A stretch of DNA of 64,000 nucleotides. It comes from Candidatus Eremiobacteraceae bacterium (GTDB lineage: Bacteria > Vulcanimicrobiota > Vulcanimicrobiia > Eremiobacterales > Eremiobacteraceae). Positions 17,531 through 25,676 of the stretch are shown here, one piece after another. The translations under genes and the position numbers were made by a program. Every line of letters begins with the position of its first letter. Within the stretch, counting starts at the first letter, position 1. Where the stretch lies: the NCBI GenBank assembly GCA_036511855.1, contig DATCBN010000107.1, positions 20,946 to 84,945 of the forward strand, given 5' to 3'. The notes below the pieces were generated by a model. That model ran no database searches. It saw only the letters and a program-made list of their open reading frames with translations, and was not told the DNA's origin.

Positions 17531-18067
17531 CTAGGATTTCGTGCAAACCCCACTCGCGGTAGCCGCTTGCGGGTCCCCCATCTTGTTGTTGCCCATCGTT
17601 TTATATTTATATTGAGTATCGCTGACTTTCGTTACCACGTTGGTGCCTTTTGTGCCGTCGGGATTTGTTTGACTCCAAGTCATCGTGTTGTCGACCCAGC
17701 CAGGCGATGTCGAAAGACCGTATGTTCCGAAATTGTCAACAGCCTGATTGATCCATAGTTTAATAGTAGGGTCCCACGTTGTCCAATCGTCGCCTACTTC
17801 ATCCCGGGTGCGATTCTTGTCGAACGGTGGCGAAACGCTATGATTTTGCATTTGCCAACCATCGTACGCCATGCTGTACGTATCGGTCTCCAAACGAGTG
17901 CCGGGTCGTCCGACGATGGCCTGACGGCAATTCCAAGTGCCAATTTGAAAACTCATCGACGAGAAATCGGGAGCAGTGTTAGGGACTGGGGTCGGCTGTG
18001 CCGCTAGCGCGACGCTTGTGCCAAGCAACGCGAGTACGAGACCGCAGACAGCGGATATCCGAATCAT
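17531..18067 (-). CDS. Secreted DUF1579-like protein
   Basis: A 178-residue protein with a signal peptide MIRISAVCGLVLALLGTSVALAA. The mature part begins with FQIGTWNCR and contains WTTWDPTIKLWINQ and DNTMTWSQTNPDG, the alternating strands of a small lipocalin-like barrel seen in DUF1579-type proteins. A role in binding a small hydrophobic ligand in the periplasm is possible but not shown. It is flanked by long non-coding stretches. Confidence 0.65.
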   Translation of the reverse strand: MIRISAVCGLVLALLGTSVALAAQPTPVPNTAPDFSSMSFQIGTWNCRQAIVGRPGTRLETDTYSMAYDGWQMQNHSVSPPFDKNRTRDEVGDDWTTWDPTIKLWINQAVDNFGTYGLSTSPGWVDNTMTWSQTNPDGTKGTNVVTKVSDTQYKYKTMGNNKMGDPQAATASGVCTKS

Positions 18068-18509
18068 TGATTAACCTTTCACAGCAAAATGAAGCTTCCA
18101 GTCATTGCAACGGAGACCCGAGGCATTGACATAGAGCAGTAATGTGCGATCAACATATTTTCGTGGAATAATTTGCCCGTCCTTTACAGCGTTGCCAATA
18201 AGATCGCAACCTTACGAATTATCCGCCCTAATTATAGACATACGTACGTTCGTAAAGGATTGAACGCGGCTTGGCGGAGTTGTTAATCGAATCGACACAC
18301 GTAGTACTGTGGTGCGCGCGGTCAGCGCAGCATCAAGTTAAGCTGGGTTTCTCCGAGAAAGGGGAATTGCAACCAGTCAGCGATGCCAACGGCCAGTGAC
18401 AGCAACCATCAGCCGATCTTGCCTCGGATGCGAGTATTTGGACATTGAGTATCGCCTGAACGATTCAGGGGTGTCGGTCGCCTTTGGTCTCAGGTAGGTG
18501 TGTGGGCCG
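18068..18509. other. Non-coding gap
   Basis: About 440 bases with no credible ORF, RNA gene or repeat copy. It should contain the divergent promoters of the genes at 18067 and 18510, but none could be assigned. Confidence 0.4.
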
Positions 18510-19071
18510 ATGTCTCGATCAAAAAACTTTGTAAGACAAATTGTCATCATGCTGGTACCGCTGCTTATGGGAATCATGGCAGATGCAGCATTCGGTGCTT
18601 GCCCGGAATTGACCGACGAGATAAACGGACAGATCGCCACACTCAACCTTGCGGAGACGGCAACGGACGCTCAAACAGCACTGACGTACCTAAGGCAAGC
18701 TGATAGCGAGGATCGCAAGATGATACTCGAATGTCCCCACAGCGTTCCAACAAATCGCTATTAGCAAGCTTGCCAAACAATCCCATCTTCGAGTATGTCT
18801 AAACTACTACGAGGCGAACGCCAGGTATGCGCTTGCTACGAGTTGGGACGAGCTCACACTTTTCTATCCAACACGAGCTCAAATCGGCGAGATATACACG
18901 AGAGCAGAGCTGGCTGCTATGAAGGCCGCTGCGTTTTGGAAGATGCGGTTGTCAAATCTTGCAGAGGGCGCTGATAGAGCAGATCAGTTGATGAAGAAGT
19001 ACCAGCCCGCCGCAGACGCGGCCTTAGAAACCCTTAATGCCAAAACCCTCTCCGATTGTCCTCATCCGTAA
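18510..19071 (+). pseudogene. Frameshifted exported helical protein
   Basis: The first frame starts at ATG 18510 with a hydrophobic export signal (QIVIMLVPLLMGIMADAAFG) and reads into a helical region ending EDRKMILECP. Near 18735-18742, at a CCCC run, one base must be skipped. The continuing frame then reads AFQQIAISKLAKQSHLR, an ANARYALATSWDEL segment and DQLMKKYQPAADAALETL, ending at TAA 19069. Joined, this gives about 186 residues of helical, possibly TPR-like periplasmic protein. It may be a true pseudogene or an assembly error; the family is not recognised. Confidence 0.6.
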
Positions 19072-19114
19072 GGGCGCGTGCGGTCTCGCTGGCGTGTCAT
19101 TTAAAATTGATTCT

Positions 19115-19385
19115 GCGATACTGGGCGATACTTACCGGCACGAAGCAAACACAATTTGAAGACCGGCAGCGGCACCAGCCGCAGACTTCTCCCCTAGTGG
19201 CGGAAGCGCACATTTGACGAGGTTTGCGGGTTTCCCGGGTCGAGCGAGAAATGGCCGAAAATGCCGTTTTGCTAATGGACTGCTAATGCGATGGGTGATA
19301 CTAGCCGACACTAGGCGGCACTGCGATCGCTCGAGCCAACTTTACACTAGGAGCCAGTCATTCCGGCGCCCCGTGTCCGATTCGT
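19115..19385 (+). repeat. Composite dispersed repeat, copy 10
   Basis: The 5' array (GCGATACTGG, GCGATACTTA, CCGGCACG) is followed by the core at 19157, then TTTTGCTAATGGACTGCTAATG and the 3' array TGATACTAGC, CGACACTAGG, CGGCACTGCG. The tail GATCGCTCGAGC and CCGATT shows homology with copy 2 up to about 19385, so the unit extends past the array. The stretch to 19560 holds nothing else. Confidence 0.85.
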
Positions 19386-19560
19386 GCGGAACCGCCTCGT
19401 CAATAACGGCCCAAAACGCCTCTTGCCAGATTGATTTTCTGCGAAGGTCGGGCTCAGGCGGCCGACGATGACGCCGTTGAGGTCGATATTGTAGAGGAGG
19501 ACGTCGCCGGTGTTTGGGCGCGCAATCCCGCGTCGCGGCGTCACGTTATGCCGTCGACCC

Positions 19561-19869
19561 TTACCTCCGACGGAGAACCGCACCTAGTTTCTTGAGGATC
19601 ACGCCAAGCAATTCATCATCGCCGCGCGCGAAGAACATCGTAAGTGCGACCTCGACTATGGAACTCTCGCTTAGCCTGTGGGTATAGGCCAAGCTGCGAA
19701 GGCGTTCGGAGATATCATGGCTCACGTTGACCGAAAGTTTGCTACGCGACGCAGCGGAGTCGGAACCAGCCTCGTGCTCGGGATACGCCGACGGCTGAGG
19801 CGTACGAATCATTTCGCTCGTTGCGTTACCAACCTGTCCGCTTGGGATCTGACTTCCTTCGTTTAGCAT
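19561..19869 (-). CDS. Ribbon-helix-helix-like small DNA-binding protein
   Basis: A 102-residue protein whose C-terminal half has a KLSVNVSHDISERLRSLAYT strand-helix pattern and then HRLSESSIVEVALTMFF, typical of CopG/Arc-like ribbon-helix-helix domains. The first 40 residues are polar and probably disordered. Such proteins are antitoxins, plasmid copy regulators or phage repressors. No toxin partner is evident next to it. It could also bind the nearby repeats, but nothing here shows that. Confidence 0.6.
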   Translation of the reverse strand: MLNEGSQIPSGQVGNATSEMIRTPQPSAYPEHEAGSDSAASRSKLSVNVSHDISERLRSLAYTHRLSESSIVEVALTMFFARGDDELLGVILKKLGAVLRRR

Positions 19870-20138
19870 CTTGACGCCTGCTCAACCCCTTCTGGCATGC
19901 ACATTCTGCGCATCCCGCTCGAGTTATCGGCTGGTTATGCAATAAAGATAAGAATGCAGTTATAGAATCGTTCAACGACCACTTCAGCCCACCTCGTCCG
20001 CCGATGACGCTCGTTCCCAGCCCCGGTGGCACCCCCAAGCCCAACGGGCCCGCTAGCCCCGCTCAACGTCCGCAACGCAGCGGACGAGCCGAGACTAGAC
20101 TGCCCTCTCGGGATTGACTGCCGTTCGCGACCCCAATC

Positions 20139-20327
20139 TCAGGATCTGAGCCGCCGCTTTTCGTGCGGCGTTGCTCTGCCCTGCACGATATCACGCCAGC
20201 GTCGCTCGGACATCCCGAGCGCGGTGGCGACCCGCTGCTGCGGAAACCTGCTCAGTACGTCAAGTGCCGTCAGCAGCTCGGCATCTATGGCATCACAGAA
20301 CGGGGACGGATACGTCCTCCGCGAAAC
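20139..20327 (-). pseudogene. Helix-turn-helix fragment
   Basis: The minus strand reads DAELLTALDVLSRFPQQRVA then TALGMSERRWRDIVQGRATP and a basic end. This has the shape of a recognition-helix domain, but it lacks a start codon and any upstream domain. It is probably the C-terminal stump of a regulator or replication-type protein. Confidence 0.4.
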
Positions 20328-20341
20328 GGATTAATTTATCA

Positions 20342-20770
20342 ATCGGCATTTTATAAGATGTTCGGTCTAGGTAAGGCTGATAGAGCCAGATACTGCGTCG
20401 CGCGAGCAATCTCTACGTGTCAAATTCTCGCTGCGTTAGTATGCGGCACTTGGCAATAAAGCAGGACGGCCGCGATTAGCCGCGCGACCGCCCTTGAGCT
20501 TGAACCGCCCGCTCGGGCTAGCCCGTCGCGTTACTGGCCGCCCGGATTTGTGATAAGCGAGCCGCCGGCCACCGGGATCGAAACGGCTCCAGTCCCCAAA
20601 GCGCTGCCGCCCGCGAGCGCTCGGCCGGTTAACCAAATTGACAACCAACGTCTCATCGCATATGAAGATCCGATTCTCGCTGCGGCGGAGGTTCGAAAGT
20701 CCTGTGCGCGAGGCGACCGGGCTGGCGAAATGATTGAATTGTTTGTAAACGGGAACAACTAGTACACAAA
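20342..20770. other. Intergenic segment with no confident gene
   Basis: Short frames on both strands lack ribosome sites and family resemblance. A minus-strand 41-residue frame starting at 20656 (MRRWLSIWLTGRALAGG) is noted but not supported. Confidence 0.3.
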
Positions 20771-20779
20771 TCCGATTGT

Positions 20780-20903
20780 CGAACTTATATTGTTACCATG
20801 TGCTGCGATGCGTCGATTTTACTCGCAGCGCGCGGCGGTTTCTCGGATACGAGCGGCTGTCTTGCGTCGCCCGTATACTCACTCAAATTCGAAGGTGTAT
20901 CCA
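20780..20903 (+). promoter_or_regulatory. Conserved 5' region of DUF3494 gene 1
   Basis: From TTGTTACCAT to the start codon, this segment is homologous to 24446-24569 and 45749-45866. Constant elements are TTGTTRCCAT, CGCGTCG or GCGTCGA 14 bases later, GGATACGAGC, and ACTCAAATTCGAAGGTGTAT with the ribosome site. TGTTAC and CGTCGA could be an ECF-type -35/-10 pair, although the 14-base spacing is short. A 38-codon in-frame extension is open in all three copies but lacks its own ribosome site. Confidence 0.55.
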
Positions 20904-21701
20904 ATGCGTATTCTCACACCACTTCAAGCGCTGAGCGCAGCGGCGGCGTTAGCGCTGCTTGCTGGCTGCTCCGGCGGTTCGGCGATCGCGCCGAACCCGT
21001 CCACCCCCCGAGGCTTCATCCCCATGACGATGGGTGGCATAGTTGCCCCTGTGGGCCAGCTGCCCCAGCCCAACGCGATTATAGCGGATGTGCCCCTTGG
21101 ATCGGACTCCAGATTTGCGGTGCTGGCCGGCTCCACGGTTACGAACTCCGGTCCAACAATAGTGACAAGCAATCTCGGGTTAAGTCCGGGCTCGGCGGTG
21201 ACCGGATTCCCGCCGGGAATCGTGAAAGACGGAAAGATCCACGCTGGTGATATTCACGCGGCGCAGGCTCAACTCGATTTGACCACCGCATACAACAACG
21301 CGGCCGGACGAAAGAACCCGACTAAGGTACCCGCTGATATTGGCGGGATGGTAATCGGACCTGGCCTTTACAAGGCACCGGTTTCGCTTGCGATCACCGG
21401 AAACTTGACCCTCGACGGGCAGAATAAAAAGAACGGCGTCTTCATTTTCCAGGTGCCATCAACTCTCACTACCTCGGTCAATAGCAGCATCACGCTGATT
21501 AACATGGCCAAGCCGTGCCACATTTTCTGGCAGGTCGGCAGCTCGGCAACTCTTAAAACGGGATCGGTCTTCAAAGGGGTCATTCTGGCGCAGGCATCAA
21601 TCTCTCTTGGTAAAGGCGTCTCGGTCGAGGATGGAAGACTGTTGGCGCGGTCCGGTGCGGTAACATTGCTCCGAGACATTGTTACTGAGCCGGGCCCGTA
21701 A
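20904..21701 (+). CDS. DUF3494 ice-binding-type lipoprotein
   Basis: A 265-residue lipoprotein (MRILTPLQALSAAAALALLAGC, Cys22) with a complete DUF3494 domain from about residue 65: FAVLAGSTVTNSGPTIVTSN, GDIHAAQAQLDLTTAYNNAA, IGGMVIGPGLYKAP, then LTLDGQ, FIFQV, IFWQVGSSATL and SISLGKG. This beta-solenoid fold is known from ice-binding proteins and occurs in many surface proteins without demonstrated ice binding. GAAGGTG precedes the ATG. Two paralogs lie at 24570 and 45867. Confidence 0.92.
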   Translation: MRILTPLQALSAAAALALLAGCSGGSAIAPNPSTPRGFIPMTMGGIVAPVGQLPQPNAIIADVPLGSDSRFAVLAGSTVTNSGPTIVTSNLGLSPGSAVTGFPPGIVKDGKIHAGDIHAAQAQLDLTTAYNNAAGRKNPTKVPADIGGMVIGPGLYKAPVSLAITGNLTLDGQNKKNGVFIFQVPSTLTTSVNSSITLINMAKPCHIFWQVGSSATLKTGSVFKGVILAQASISLGKGVSVEDGRLLARSGAVTLLRDIVTEPGP

Positions 21702-21770
21702 GGAACACACGACGGAAAGTCCAAATGAGCGCGAAGCATTCGCTTAGCGTAATTTCCTTCGACTAACGAG

Positions 21771-22088
21771 TCAACCGTTGATTTCCATATCGACACGTGA
21801 GGCGGGCGCTGCGGCGTCCGCCCCGTTCGTAAGCGAGGCAGTGAGCAATATCGCTCCGGCCATCCGCACTGCTAGATCTTCGCGGACTTCGCGATGAGCG
21901 CTTGTTTCTTTCCCGGCCTCATCAGTTGGCGCGAACGCGTCAGCATTGCCCGTCGCTGCGTCCGATTCCAGGTGCAACTCGGTCAAGGTCGAGGTGCAGC
22001 ACCACTGCAGCGTCAGGTGAAAGGCTGTGAGAAGGCGACGCGGTAAAGCCAGGCCCACCGCGCGCCAATTTGCATATGTCACCGACAT
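21771..22088 (-). CDS. Possible hypothetical protein, convergent with DUF3494 gene 1
   Basis: A 105-residue frame whose C-terminal part, REDLAVRMAGAILLTASLTN then ADAAAPASRVDMEI, recurs in part downstream of DUF3494 gene 2 and at 15100-15185. Some substitutions fall at third codon positions. The N-terminal half is not recognised and no good ribosome site is seen, so it may be non-coding conservation. Confidence 0.3.
   Translation of the reverse strand: MSVTYANWRAVGLALPRRLLTAFHLTLQWCCTSTLTELHLESDAATGNADAFAPTDEAGKETSAHREVREDLAVRMAGAILLTASLTNGADAAAPASRVDMEING
21781..21824 (+). terminator. Conserved 3' hairpin after DUF3494 gene 1
   Basis: TTTCCATATCGACACGTGA is followed by a 9-bp stem GGCGGGCGC / GCGTCCGCC (one G-T pair) with a TGCG loop. 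The matching element after gene 2 is at 25465-25507. No T-run follows. Confidence 0.5.
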
Positions 22089-22452
22089 TCGAAGGCCAGC
22101 GCCCGCCGCGGCAATACGCCATATAAGTAACGCTCCGCGGCGATCAGCGGGTCTAGGTGGGGGGTTTATCGGCTCGGCGCACGTATGGTCTGGGTCGTCC
22201 CCGTCTTCTTATTATGCGTTAGCGGCAATAGGCCCACTTCATGGACAAGAGAGCGGCCAGGAACTAACGCAGAAACGAGATCGGCGGATGGATATTAGCG
22301 GCGTTTGGAACCGCGCTCCTTAGAGTGCGCGGCGGTTGGGCAACACGACATGAATCACCGCAGTTCGCGAAGGCCGTGAAGAACGCGGATGGAAGCTGCC
22401 AACATACAGGTCTCGTCGGTAAGCCCTAAGCGGTTCGAAAGGAACCAAAACG
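22089..22452. other. Intergenic segment with no confident gene
   Basis: No supported ORF, repeat copy or RNA gene was seen. It should hold the promoter of the small-gene cluster that starts at 22453. Confidence 0.35.
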
Positions 22453-22623
22453 ATGACTAAGGGGATATACTACCATACCAATTCTGTGGATTATCCGCCG
22501 AAGCATAGAAACGTACATCACGATCACGAGAATTGCCTCGACGGTAAGCGCATCGAACTGAAACATCGAGAAGGTGGAACCGGCGGTAAGCCGCTGTGCA
22601 AGGCGTGCGAGAAGCTCGGTTAG
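22453..22623 (+). CDS. 56-residue CxxC small protein (paralog of 23782)
   Basis: A short gene: ATG at 22453 after AGGAACC, stop at 22621. The product begins MTKGIYYHTN and ends with a Gly-rich turn and LCKACEKLG. A NCLDGKRIELK segment supplies a further Cys, and several His residues precede it (HHDH). The gene at 23782 has exactly the same length and the same layout: aromatic N-terminus, His/Asn, first Cys, basic linker, CxxC. A single zinc-binding knuckle is likely. The function is unknown. Confidence 0.65.
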   Translation: MTKGIYYHTNSVDYPPKHRNVHHDHENCLDGKRIELKHREGGTGGKPLCKACEKLG

Positions 22624-22671
22624 AGGAGTCTGTTCCGAATCGTTATTTCCATATACGAAGGTAACAAGAAC

Positions 22672-22896
22672 GTGATTCGCTATCTGAAACAGACTCTGGT
22701 CGAAAAATTAGGCGAGGCCACGGAATTCAACGTTTCCGAGGACGTCAGCGACGGCGCTGGGAATATGCCGACCGTGTCCATGAAAAGATACCACCTGAAA
22801 TGGGGTTGCGGACGCCACTCCGGTTCACCCAATCCGGATGACGTTTATCAAATGCATGACATCTGCCCGGGCCATGTCGGCGTCGTCTCGACCTAA
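22672..22896 (+). CDS. Hypothetical protein
   Basis: A 74-residue protein read from GTG at 22672 behind GAAGGTAAC. It has an N-terminal helix (RYLKQTLVEKLGEATEF) and a Cys/His-containing C-terminal part (WGCGRHSG, DICPGH) that could bind metal. The frame continues a few codons upstream, so the start is uncertain. It lies 48 bases after the 56-aa CxxC gene and is probably in the same operon. Confidence 0.5.
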   Translation: MIRYLKQTLVEKLGEATEFNVSEDVSDGAGNMPTVSMKRYHLKWGCGRHSGSPNPDDVYQMHDICPGHVGVVST

Positions 22897-22932
22897 CGAC
22901 GTACTCCAAAGCTCAGAGCCGGGGGACCGCTC

Positions 22933-23223
22933 GTGACGACCATTGACTTCGTGGAATGGTTAGACTTGGTTTGTGACGCGCTAGAGAGTCACGTGAATAT
23001 ACTCGGAGGATGGAACCCCCGCACGATGGTCTACCACACTGCGGTCGGAATTCTATTCTTCTTCGAGCAGGAAGGCGACAAGGTTCGCGTCCGGTTCAGA
23101 GATGAAACTCGCCAGTCAGCCAACATGGCTATCGAGATTGACCGCGCTAAAAAGCCAGCAGATGCGGCTGCGGACATCGCACAGGGCATGCGCGTGTTCG
23201 TGAGCAGCCTTAACAAAAACTAA
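22933..23223 (+). CDS. Hypothetical protein
   Basis: A 96-residue soluble protein with a GTG start. Features are an N-terminal TTIDFVEWLDLVCDALE helix, a strand pair around ILFFFEQEGDKVRVRFRD, and a C-terminal helix ADAAADIAQGMRVFVSSL. It is not recognised. Its spacing of 36 bases from the previous gene suggests the last member of a three-gene cluster that ends at a hairpin. Confidence 0.55.
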   Translation: MTTIDFVEWLDLVCDALESHVNILGGWNPRTMVYHTAVGILFFFEQEGDKVRVRFRDETRQSANMAIEIDRAKKPADAAADIAQGMRVFVSSLNKN

Positions 23224-23249
23224 CGAGCCTTGTGGACGTTTCCAATGAG

Positions 23250-23278
23250 AAGGGCGGCGACTTCGTGTCATCGCCCTT
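23250..23278 (+). terminator. Hairpin after the small-gene cluster
   Basis: AAGGGCG pairs with CGCCCTT, with further CGA/TCG pairing inside. A related hairpin (AGGGCGA / TCGCCCT) occurs at 23615-23643. There is no T-run. Apart from these two hairpins, 23224-23781 shows no gene. Confidence 0.5.
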
Positions 23279-23781
23279 GGGGTGTTGTGGTCTGTGGCTC
23301 TAGATGCGCGGTTCAAGAGAACAGTTTGTAGTGTTGCACTCCGCAAGTGTCAATATAGAGCAGACCTGACGAATCGATGTCTGCCGTCACGCAACCGCAC
23401 CTGAATCGGAGCGGCGCGCGATTTCGCGGGGCACAACCACGACGACTCCGCCACCCAGTGCCGGCGGAAACTTCGGTATAGGTGAGTTGGGCCATGTAAA
23501 ACGACATTGAGTGGGGCTTCTCCGAGCGCTTACCCACGTTCAGCGATCTTCCGTTGAGCGCGTTGGCGCTTATTCGCGGCGCTCGAGCATGACATCGTGC
23601 TCTCCAAAGATGATAGGGCGACGACCTTGCCGGTCATCGCCCTTCGCCCTGATCTATGGCGGCGTTAGATAATGTCATTGTAGCACTTTGATGCGGTTAG
23701 CGGCGCTTCCAGGAGAGTATCGTCTTCGAATCACGAACATGTTTGATGCGTCAATTGGCGCAGAAACTTGGAGGAACGTAA

Positions 23782-23952
23782 ATGTCTAGGGTTCCCTACT
23801 TCTACTCGATCAATGAGGGAATGAAACCAAAAGCCGATCGCGTCTATCACAACAACAATACGTGTCCTCCTGGTCTTGACATACCGAAGAACGAGCGGCG
23901 GAGGGGCAAGAACGAGTATCGACCGTGCAAAGACTGCGCAGGGCGCGACTAA
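23782..23952 (+). CDS. 56-residue CxxC small protein (paralog of 22453)
   Basis: The ATG at 23782 follows a strong GGAGG. The product MSRVPYFYSINEGMKPKADR, then VYHNNNTCPPG, a charged linker and PCKDCAGRD, has one isolated Cys and a terminal CxxC like the gene at 22453. The equal length and shared YH-Cys-linker-CxxC order make them one family. Known small zinc-ribbon proteins of this size often act with a larger regulatory or nuclease partner; none is adjacent here. Confidence 0.65.
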   Translation: MSRVPYFYSINEGMKPKADRVYHNNNTCPPGLDIPKNERRRGKNEYRPCKDCAGRD

Positions 23953-24440
23953 CGCCTACGGTCAGAAGGGGTAGCGGCATCGTAGAGCGGCTCCTGATGG
24001 CGCCGCTCAAATTTATTACCAAGCCCAGCTGGTGGTATCAGGCGACACGCCATGACACTCATCGTGGGAGCCGAACGGCGACAACGTCTTGACGTGCCTT
24101 TTCACCTCATTGAAAATGAGCACACTTGCATCTTTACACGCAAAGCGGTAGTTGGGGGTCTCGGCGATTTGAAATTATTGCGATAATGATTACGACGGAA
24201 GCTGTAGCCTCTGCACACAAAGCGGCGTCGCGAAACGTCGCCGTTCGGTTGTGCTGAAAGGCATTGGCGAGCGCGAGCGCCGCACCAGCATGTCGCCGAA
24301 CGGCTTCGAACGAGCCGCCACTGTGACGGCTGGGATCGAACCCATTGAACGGTGGCATTGGCCCCGTAAACGGAGGTCCTATTCCGTTCGTGCACCACGC
24401 CACATAACCGTATCGCATATGAGCTAGGGGCCCGCATCCT
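23953..24440. other. Intergenic segment with trace of repeat array
   Basis: GTATCAGGCGACACGCCATG at 24036 then ACACTC resembles two or three units of the composite-repeat array without box or core. Minus-strand frames at 24134-24418 exist, but no start or family supports them. Confidence 0.3.
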
Positions 24441-24445
24441 ACTAT

Positions 24446-24569
24446 AGAAGTAGCATTGTTACCATTGGCTGCGGCGCGTCGATTGTACTCGCAGCACGTG
24501 GCGATTTCTCATATACGAGCGCCTGTATTGCTTTGCTCGTTTACTCACTCAAATTCGAAGGTGTATCCA
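24446..24569 (+). promoter_or_regulatory. Conserved 5' region of DUF3494 gene 2
   Basis: Nearly identical in order to 20780-20903: TTGTTACCATTGGCTGCG, GCGCGTCGATTGTACTCGCA, ATACGAGCG, ACTCAAATTCGAAGGTGTAT. The conservation ends sharply upstream of TTGTTACC. Confidence 0.55.
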
Positions 24570-25385
24570 ATGCGTATTCTCACACCACTTCAAGCGCTGA
24601 GCGCAGCGGCTGCGTTAACGCTGCTTGCCGGCTGCTCCGGCGGTTCGGCAATTGCGCCGAAGCCGTTCACTCTCCAAGGCCACGAGCACACGACGATGGG
24701 CCGCACAGTTGCCGCTGTGGGCCCGATGGCCCAGCTCACGGCAGCCGTCAATCCTGATAGGGCGATAAAGCGAGTGCCACTTGGATCGGCCGCAAAATTT
24801 GCGGTGCTGGCCGCCGACACCGTCACCAACGCCGGTCCGACCATCGTGGCCGGCGATCTCGGCGTGAGTCCGGGCTCGACGGTGACCGGATTCCCGCCGG
24901 GAAAAGTGATCGACGGTTCGATACATGCCGGTGATCCTGTCGCGGCGCGAGCTCATCGCGATTTGACCACCGCGTACAACAATGCGGCCGGACGAAAGAA
25001 CCCGACCATGGTGCCCGCCGATATCGGCGGCATGACCCTCCGGCCCGGCCTCTACAAAGCGCCGGTGTCACTGGCGATCACTGGGAACGTCACGCTAGAT
25101 GGTCACAACGACTCCGACAGCGTCTTTATCTTCCAGGTGCCGTCCACCCTGACGACGTCGGTCAATAGTAGCGTCACGCTGATCAACCGCGCCAAAGCGC
25201 GCAACATCTTCTGGCAGGTCGGCAGCTCGGCAACCCTTAAGACGGGGTCGATTTTCAAAGGGGTCATTCTGGCGCACGCATCGATTTCTCTGGGTAGAGG
25301 CGCCACGGTGGTGAATGGGAGATTGTTGGCGCGGATCGGTGCAGTAACATTACTCCGTAATACAGTTACCGAGCCCGACCCGTAA
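24570..25385 (+). CDS. DUF3494 ice-binding-type lipoprotein
   Basis: A 271-residue lipoprotein (lipobox LAGC, Cys22) with a full DUF3494 domain: FAVLAADTVTNAGPTIVAGD, LGVSPGSTVTGFPPG, YNNAAGRKNP, GLYKAPVSLAITGNVTLDG, FIFQVPSTLTT, IFWQVGSSATLKTGS. It is very close to the copy at 20904, and most differences lie in the linker at residues 25-65. The start and ribosome site are identical to those of the paralogs. The solenoid may bind ice, polysaccharide or other surfaces. Confidence 0.92.
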   Translation: MRILTPLQALSAAAALTLLAGCSGGSAIAPKPFTLQGHEHTTMGRTVAAVGPMAQLTAAVNPDRAIKRVPLGSAAKFAVLAADTVTNAGPTIVAGDLGVSPGSTVTGFPPGKVIDGSIHAGDPVAARAHRDLTTAYNNAAGRKNPTMVPADIGGMTLRPGLYKAPVSLAITGNVTLDGHNDSDSVFIFQVPSTLTTSVNSSVTLINRAKARNIFWQVGSSATLKTGSIFKGVILAHASISLGRGATVVNGRLLARIGAVTLLRNTVTEPDP

Positions 25386-25464
25386 GAAACAGACGACGGC
25401 AGAGTCCAAACGAGCGCGTAGAGTTGCTTAGAGTAACTTCCTTCGACTAGCCAGCCAACAGTCG

Positions 25465-25507
25465 ATTTCCATATCAACATGCGGGGCGGGCGCAACGGCG
25501 TCCGCCT
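25465..25507 (+). terminator. Conserved 3' hairpin after DUF3494 gene 2
   Basis: ATTTCCATATCAACATGCGG is followed by a 9-bp stem GGCGGGCGC / GCGTCCGCC with an AACG loop, matching 21781-21824. Confidence 0.5.
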
Positions 25508-25676
25508 CAGTTGTAAACGAGGCAGTGAGCGGAGTTGCCATGGCCATTCGCATTGCTAGATCTTCGCGTACTTAGCGATGGGCTCTCGTTTCTTTCTGTA
25601 TGATGTGTATTTTTCGCAGGGTAAGAAAAAAGTGCCACACTTCAAATATCTAATTTAACGAGCAGTAACCTCGCCA

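Noticed and set aside
2016..19385. CRISPR array or IS element as explanation for the dispersed repeats
   Set aside because: Units are hundreds of bases long, kilobases apart and separated by genes. There are no short spacers, no terminal inverted repeats with target duplications and no transposase frame.
2016..19385. Classical integron attC sites
   Set aside because: The GTTRRRY/RYYYAAC simple-site motifs could not be located and no IntI gene is present, so only a general cassette-like arrangement is claimed.
22027..22323. 98-residue plus-strand frame
   Set aside because: Poor composition, no ribosome site and no family resemblance.
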